From Azospirillum brasilense (GTDB lineage: Bacteria; Pseudomonadota; Alphaproteobacteria; Azospirillales; Azospirillaceae), in the NCBI RefSeq assembly GCF_003349955.1, contig NZ_QLKQ01000062.1:1-45351 (forward strand): a stretch of DNA of 45,351 nucleotides, read 5' to 3'. The translations under genes and the position numbers were made by a program. Of this stretch, positions 40,447 through 45,351 are shown piece after piece (the first letter of the stretch is position 1; every line of letters starts with the position of its first letter). The notes under the pieces were generated by a model that did no database searches, was not told the DNA's origin, and saw nothing but the letters and a program-made list of their open reading frames with translations.

Positions 40447-43400
40447 TTATGCATGGCGGTGTCGAAGGTAAGCGGAGCCAAATATTGTTGCAGTCCTAAC
40501 CTGCAAATCGAAGTCATAATGCTCTGGATCGTCGATCCATTCTTCAGGTCTGTCGGATTTAGCTACCACGTTCCCAGCGGGATCGAGCCATGTCAGCCCC
40601 TCAATTGAAGAAAGCGGCGAGACCGAGACATTCTCCATTAGGAAGGTATCGGCTGGACGTATAAGCTTGGCCGGGAGTGCGATTTCCGTTCTTGTACTCG
40701 CTATTTCCGACACGCCGCAACGGCTGTGTACCCAATCCCGAATTTCCCGTGGATCGAGAAGGTTGTTTGCATCAGTTTCGGTCGATCTTTCCTCGTAGTA
40801 CAACTTCGCATCGGCTTCTGCCTGCCGACGGTTCACGGCATTGCCTCTCGCCAGCAAGAAGGCCGCGACGGGATCCAGCGTGCCCCAGTTCACTAGCTCC
40901 TTCAGCCAGAACGTAATCCATGGGAGTCCGCTCCTAGGCCAGTCGTCGATCTCGAGCGCACGTACCGGACCGACCCCGTCGACGTTGTCCATCAGGAGGC
41001 TGACCAAGCCGCCTAGGCCCCAGTTCCCACGATAGATAAAGTTGTCATTGGCGAACTTGAACCATTTTGTGCATTCATCGGGACGCGGCTTTTGTTTGTG
41101 CTGGAGCGTTCCACACGCGAGCCACCAGCGGAGGACGAGCTTCCAGCTCACATTTTTCTTCAGTACCGGTTTGATTTCAAATGCAGGTACCACAGCGAGC
41201 GATTCCAGCACCTTTGCGATGAAATCTAGCTGGTCCTCTTGGCTGCGGTGGGCGTAGTCGTAGCCGGACAGCAAGATTTCACGGAGTTGGTCCACGATTT
41301 CCATTAGCACCGTCGCCGATCGGGGCGCAAGGCTGGTTCTGTATATTCTTCTTCGTTGCGTGGGGTCGGGATACAATTGGTTGATCACAAGTCCTCGCGT
41401 GAGCCAAGCCTGCTTAAGCTCTTCTTCGTTTTTGGCAGCAGCTGCCGCGTATGTATAACTCCATATGCGGGAGAGCTCGCTCTCGATTTCAGCTGGCTCA
41501 AGATCCGCCATCTTTAGCTGTTCGATTTCCTGCAATGCAGCGATCAAGATGGCGTCCAGCGGATCGAGCAGGTTAAGGATGTCATTAGCAGTGTTCCTGG
41601 CATGCTCTCCTATTACCGCTACGCGGGACAGCCACTCATCAAAACCTCCAACCTCGTCTAGTTCCGCCCACGCATCGCGCAGTGCATCTAATAGATTCTG
41701 AAGCGGGCTGTTGGCGTTCACCATCCCGGCACCGGCGTTAGCGGGTGCCTTGCTGGCCTCCAACATTTCCTTGATGAGTGCGTCATATGCTTGCCGCTGC
41801 CGGTTCCAGACCATCCTACCGGACGGGTCCTGTTCGATTTCTGGCAGTATCGCCAGTGAGGCTCCCTCCGACGAAACACCTGGACGCCCGGCACGTCCGA
41901 GGAGGTTCGTAAACTCCTGGAGCGACATGCGGCTGGTGCCACGAAAAAGGCTTGGGATCAGCACGGCGTTCACAGGGATGTTAACGCCCTCCGACAATGT
42001 GGACGTGGCGATGATGACACGGACCAAACCACGATCAATGACCACTTTGAGCCTGCGCGCCAGCAGCGGTGGGAGTTGACCGTGATGCACCGCAATCCCA
42101 CGCTTCAGGAGTCGGTACTCGGCCGATTGGTCGGTAAAGTAGTCCGCTGCGCTGGCGAGGCACCTCGTCCAAGCCCTGTCATTCTCGTCGATTGCACTGT
42201 AAGCAGGCAATTTCTCGTCCTGCCACAGGTCCATAAGGTCGGCGCAGGTTTTGGCGAATCCCCCGACTTGCTGGGTGATCGAGATAAGCACCGCCGGGCG
42301 TAGCCCGTCGCTGCGCTCCTTGGCGAGGTTGAGCGCCGCCCACAATGTCGGGCTCCGCATACGAATGTCGGGACCACCAGTGGCCATGCCCCCTGGAACC
42401 GGACCAAAGGGAGCTGGGACGTATGGCGTCTCCTCGCTCGTCCCGTTATTGAAGAGAAGGCTCTGCCCGTCCATCAGGTCGTAACGAATTGAGAAGGCGC
42501 CTCGCGAGGAGACTTCAAGCTTACCGACCATCTGACGAGTACTTCGATGGTTCGATGTCACGGGAAGGGCGTCTGGGCCGCCGAGCCAGCGGGCTATCGC
42601 GGGTGCGGCCTGTGCGGCGACCGCCGAGAGCGCGATGATCCTAAAGTTGTGCGTGTCTTGCGCGCGGAGCAGGCGCATCCCCAGTTGCTCCAGACGGAGC
42701 GCTCGCGATGTACCGGCCGCCAGATCGGCCGCCTTTGCTGGATCTAGTTCAACCATGTGGGCCTCGTCGATCACGACGAGTCGCACGCGGTGTAGGAATA
42801 GGGCCCCTAAATAGCGGATTAGGGCGTCCGCCTTTTCGAACGTGCAGATCACGATGGCAGGATCGTCAGATTGTGTCCAGGCGTCGGTCGGTCCCCAGTC
42901 CACCCCGCCGTACAGACCGGTCACCACCACCGGGCGTGCATCGATGCCTCGGAGATCCTCCGACAACCTCTGCTCGACTTCCGCCGCGAGGGCGCGAGAG
43001 GGTACGAGGTACAGGATTAGGTTCCCCGGACTAATGCCTGCGAGTGAGAACGGATCGCTCTGTTCCGCGAAAAGGCCCTGCACGACGCCGAGGGTCGCGA
43101 TCGTTGTCTTGCCCGAGCCGGTTGGCGTGCAGAGCACGAACGACCCTTCCTCCTGGAGTCGCCTGATCCCATCTACCTGTGCGGGCCACACCAGTGCGCG
43201 CCTGTTCATGAAGGCGGCGCGAGCGAATTGCACGAGTGCTTGGCCTGCCCTCTCCGACGAGCCCGCACGCAGCCGCTCGACATGGGGCCACAGGCAGGAC
43301 TCCGCGAATCGGCGTGCACTGGCTGCGATTAAGCGTGCCAACAAGAAGGAATATGGGTCTCGGCTGTGAAGGAAAGTAAGCGCCAGGCGGTCTAGCTTTG

Positions 43401-44028
43401 CAAGGGCGCGCTCAACAGGTACTGAACCTCCTGTTCGGAGGTACGCGCAAATTGTACCAATGCATTTCACGACATGCTGTTCGGTTAAACGGCTAAGTTC
43501 CAGTTCCTCTTCTTCCGGAGAACCATCAGAGTAAAACGAATTGAGCTCGTGCTCGTCTCGCCAGTAGCGACCGACTGCATCGAGAGCACCGGGGAAGTCG
43601 CCACGAAGAAAGTCCCTCAGGATCACGGAGCCGTGCTCGTCTACGGGCATGCGGCGCAGGTGTCCAAGTGCCATCGCTGGTAGTTCAGCCACTTGGTAGA
43701 TCGCTGCAGCGATCAAGTGCAGCGGCGACCCCGTGGGTCTTATATCATCCTGAGACAGCCATTCGACGATCTGAGCCGCGCGCTGCAGAGATGCCCGCCA
43801 GTTCGAACTCGGCGCCTCCTCACGCTCGATCAGGCCGCACTCGACCAGTAGCATCGCCTCGTCAAGGAGCGAAGCTGTATCAGCCTGCGTGTAGCTCGGC
43901 AGGCCCGGTCGGGACATATCGCGGCGTAGCTGCTGGCTGTAGAGCTTAGCATGTGCGGCCAAAAGGGCTGGACGGGCCCTCTCCGCACGAACCGACTGGG
44001 CAATACGGAGAATTACCTTGTCCACCAT
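40447..44028 (-). CDS. Hachiman-like HamB: superfamily 2 (Ski2-like) helicase
   Basis: 1193-aa helicase. About 290 N-terminal residues without motifs precede the core: motif I CTPTGSGKT (300-308), motif Ia VPSRALAAE, motif II IDEAH (420-424), motif III ALSAVA (SAV in place of SAT), motif IV region AVHHGQLPP, motif V ATSTLSEGVNIPV (about 675-687) and motif VI LQEFTNLLGRAGRPG, the Ski2/Hel308 style. The C-terminal 400 residues are helical. The start ATG at 44028 overlaps the stop of the upstream nuclease gene by one base (TGATG), with AGGGGC upstream, so the two are coupled. This nuclease-helicase order and sizes match HamA-HamB of Hachiman anti-phage systems; AbpAB is the nearest alternative. 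Confidence 0.78.
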   Translation of the reverse strand: MVDKVILRIAQSVRAERARPALLAAHAKLYSQQLRRDMSRPGLPSYTQADTASLLDEAMLLVECGLIEREEAPSSNWRASLQRAAQIVEWLSQDDIRPTGSPLHLIAAAIYQVAELPAMALGHLRRMPVDEHGSVILRDFLRGDFPGALDAVGRYWRDEHELNSFYSDGSPEEEELELSRLTEQHVVKCIGTICAYLRTGGSVPVERALAKLDRLALTFLHSRDPYSFLLARLIAASARRFAESCLWPHVERLRAGSSERAGQALVQFARAAFMNRRALVWPAQVDGIRRLQEEGSFVLCTPTGSGKTTIATLGVVQGLFAEQSDPFSLAGISPGNLILYLVPSRALAAEVEQRLSEDLRGIDARPVVVTGLYGGVDWGPTDAWTQSDDPAIVICTFEKADALIRYLGALFLHRVRLVVIDEAHMVELDPAKAADLAAGTSRALRLEQLGMRLLRAQDTHNFRIIALSAVAAQAAPAIARWLGGPDALPVTSNHRSTRQMVGKLEVSSRGAFSIRYDLMDGQSLLFNNGTSEETPYVPAPFGPVPGGMATGGPDIRMRSPTLWAALNLAKERSDGLRPAVLISITQQVGGFAKTCADLMDLWQDEKLPAYSAIDENDRAWTRCLASAADYFTDQSAEYRLLKRGIAVHHGQLPPLLARRLKVVIDRGLVRVIIATSTLSEGVNIPVNAVLIPSLFRGTSRMSLQEFTNLLGRAGRPGVSSEGASLAILPEIEQDPSGRMVWNRQRQAYDALIKEMLEASKAPANAGAGMVNANSPLQNLLDALRDAWAELDEVGGFDEWLSRVAVIGEHARNTANDILNLLDPLDAILIAALQEIEQLKMADLEPAEIESELSRIWSYTYAAAAAKNEEELKQAWLTRGLVINQLYPDPTQRRRIYRTSLAPRSATVLMEIVDQLREILLSGYDYAHRSQEDQLDFIAKVLESLAVVPAFEIKPVLKKNVSWKLVLRWWLACGTLQHKQKPRPDECTKWFKFANDNFIYRGNWGLGGLVSLLMDNVDGVGPVRALEIDDWPRSGLPWITFWLKELVNWGTLDPVAAFLLARGNAVNRRQAEADAKLYYEERSTETDANNLLDPREIRDWVHSRCGVSEIASTRTEIALPAKLIRPADTFLMENVSVSPLSSIEGLTWLDPAGNVVAKSDRPEEWIDDPEHYDFDLQVRTATIFGSAYLRHRHA

Positions 44029-44945
44029 CACTTGCCCCTGTAGATGATGTCCACCATGCCCTCGAGGTCAGGAATCTGAAACTCGAGCCCGATCAGCGAA
44101 TTCTGAAGCTTGTATTCGGGATGGCGTTTGGTCGGATCCATCCAACTCTCCCGGGTAACCGGCTTCTTCGGTTGCGCACCGACGGCGTACGAGACGCAGT
44201 CGTACCGACCTACACTCGTATGGCCACTGCGCCAGAGCTCGAGGAGCGCGGCACGCCACCTTTGAGCCTCGTCCGTATTGTACTTTTTTAGGATGTTGAT
44301 AAGCTCTCGAATACCGCAGTTCCGAAGTAACGTTGTCGAGAGCTTCGCATGCGCTTCGGCGATCGTAGTATTGCTATTCATCCCAACGCACTTCGCCTCG
44401 ATGACGAGCACGTCGGTTATCACGCCCGCGTCGTTCATGCGAAAGGCAAGAGCGTCATCGCCGGTACGGCCCGGACGCTTCCCGGCTTCCTCGTCCTGAT
44501 TGAAGGGGAGCCCTCTCACGATACGCTCGTTGATTGACGCCAAGTGCTGGAGTTCGACGGTGTGGAACCGGAAAAGCATGGCTGGCACCTGCCAGTCGGT
44601 GTAGCCTTCTGCTCCCCAGTGCTCTACAGCGAGCGCACCGAGCGCCTCACCAAGATATCCCTGCTGCGTGACCCGGTGGAGGAGGCGCGGGAAATTGGCA
44701 GCTGGATCCGAAGCAGGATCATCAAACGAGCAAAGTTCGTCCTCGAACCCCTCCCTGAGGCTGCTCCTCGCATCTTCAAAGGCTTCGTCGAAATAGGCGA
44801 CCACCTCGTCTTTGAATGGCGCCACCAGAGGCTCGCGTTCCTCCCGCCAAAGCCTAAGTGTGTATTTGGAAATGGAATCGGGAAGCGGAACGCTTAAAAG
44901 CCACGAGTCCAGCTGAGTCAGGTGCAGTCGTTTCGAACGAATCAA
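44028..44945 (-). CDS. Hachiman-like HamA (DUF1837-like) nuclease
   Basis: About 305 aa from the preferred start. A helical N-terminal region is followed by GYLGEALGALAVEHW (E100) and then the nuclease core GDDALAFRMNDAGVITDVLV-IEAKC (D163/D164, E183-x-K185), a PD-(D/E)XK arrangement like that of HamA effectors, which are released from HamB to degrade DNA on infection. The start is uncertain: the frame runs to ATG 45185, but the first 60 residues of that version look like translated non-coding DNA. TTG 44945 gives the usual HamA length, although its ribosome binding site is weak. It is followed by the helicase with a one-base overlap. Confidence 0.68.
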   Translation of the reverse strand: MIRSKRLHLTQLDSWLLSVPLPDSISKYTLRLWREEREPLVAPFKDEVVAYFDEAFEDARSSLREGFEDELCSFDDPASDPAANFPRLLHRVTQQGYLGEALGALAVEHWGAEGYTDWQVPAMLFRFHTVELQHLASINERIVRGLPFNQDEEAGKRPGRTGDDALAFRMNDAGVITDVLVIEAKCVGMNSNTTIAEAHAKLSTTLLRNCGIRELINILKKYNTDEAQRWRAALLELWRSGHTSVGRYDCVSYAVGAQPKKPVTRESWMDPTKRHPEYKLQNSLIGLEFQIPDLEGMVDIIYRGK

Positions 44946-45351
44946 TTTCTTGCATCCGGGTCGCTTGGAAAATGGTAGATCATATAAGGTTTCGACCAAA
45001 AGGTATATATACCGAGAATCAGGTGCATTGATTCTGCTATGATGCCGCAGCCCATAAAGCCGGAGGTGTCGGTACCGAAGCAATGGCTCAGCGCGGCGAG
45101 CCAATCCCGGCAGCTGCACGGACCGATAGGGAGGTCCGCTCCTGTCGCAAAGCGGACGATCCCGCCGCCCAGGAAGGAGCGACATCCGCCAATAGGAGTG
45201 TGGTGAAAGGGGAACCTGCTCCGAAAAGCCACTCCCTTGCCAACACGCATGTTCAGGGTCATCATCTTGCGTGCTGAGGCTGTGCGGGTAGAGGGGCTTG
45301 CCCCGTCCCGGTCGAAATCCCGACAGCGCTGTAACGGGGCACGCCGCGGCG
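44946..45351. other. Upstream region of the hamA-like gene, to window edge
   Basis: Contains an AT-rich patch near 44975-45015 (ATCATATAAGGT, GGTATATATACC) suited to a promoter for the minus-strand nuclease-helicase pair. GGTATATATACC (45001-45012) is a perfect palindrome. At the right edge CCCCGT (45301-45306) and ACGGGG (45334-45339) could close a structured element. The longer reading of the hamA-like frame (to 45185) covers part of this. No other gene is supported. Confidence 0.45.

Noticed and set aside
40447..44945. Restriction-modification interpretation of the nuclease-helicase pair
   Set aside because: No methyltransferase or specificity subunit is present, and the Ski2-style motifs with an EAK nuclease fit Hachiman/AbpAB better.
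45305..45332. tRNA-like T-arm (GGTCGAAATCC) at the right edge
   Set aside because: The flanking bases do not form the required 5-bp T-stem and no acceptor or anticodon arm is visible.

Overview
The window is very GC-rich, with strong third-position G/C bias and alphaproteobacterial gene content: a Suv3-like helicase, an FNR regulator of the alphaproteobacterial cysteine type, a TakP-like TRAP binding protein, HypD and RHH_4 proteins. An Azospirillum-like member of the Rhodospirillales/Azospirillaceae fits best. That is inference from gene content and style, not a database match.

Positions 1-21.7 kb look like ordinary, densely packed replicon. In order: the tail of an unknown protein, a Suv3-like helicase, small conserved proteins, an FNR-type regulator (with an FNR box 135 bp upstream of its own start), OsmC, a secreted M1-type peptidase, an SH3 protein, hypD (with a perfect FNR box in front), a TRAP substrate-binding protein, an ABC-F ATPase, an AraC regulator with a YdcZ-type transporter, a LysR/quinone-reductase divergent pair, a MocR/BenE divergent pair, a class I amidotransferase and a DedA protein.

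From about 21.7 kb coding density and GC fall and the content becomes accessory. A gene-poor stretch carries a protein resembling the N-terminal half of a GIY-YIG nuclease and a secreted DNA/RNA endonuclease. Then comes the most notable locus, 25.2-29.7 kb: a divergent Lrp regulator and a tightly overlapped operon of a 471-aa heme-oxygenase-like diiron/cupin protein, a Rieske ferredoxin and an amino-acid permease, bracketed by two ribbon-helix-helix genes. The 471-aa protein has the length, domain order and, at essentially identical positions, the metal ligands I recall for SznF, the N-nitrosourea-forming enzyme of streptozotocin biosynthesis. The operon is therefore a candidate undescribed N-N bond-forming (N-nitroso or NO-releasing) amino-acid pathway.

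Positions 30-34 kb hold a PolB-like exonuclease, a Tat-exported intradiol dioxygenase, a phosphatase-like protein lacking its catalytic Arg, TenA and DUF4186. Positions 34.5-45.3 kb form a lower-GC defence island. It has a 60-aa conserved protein and a serine recombinase, then, on the minus strand, a Hachiman-like HamA nuclease and HamB helicase in translational coupling, followed by a giant Avs-like STAND NTPase with an N-terminal PD-(D/E)XK nuclease. The island probably continues beyond the right edge. No CRISPR array, rRNA, tRNA or intact insertion sequence was recognised.
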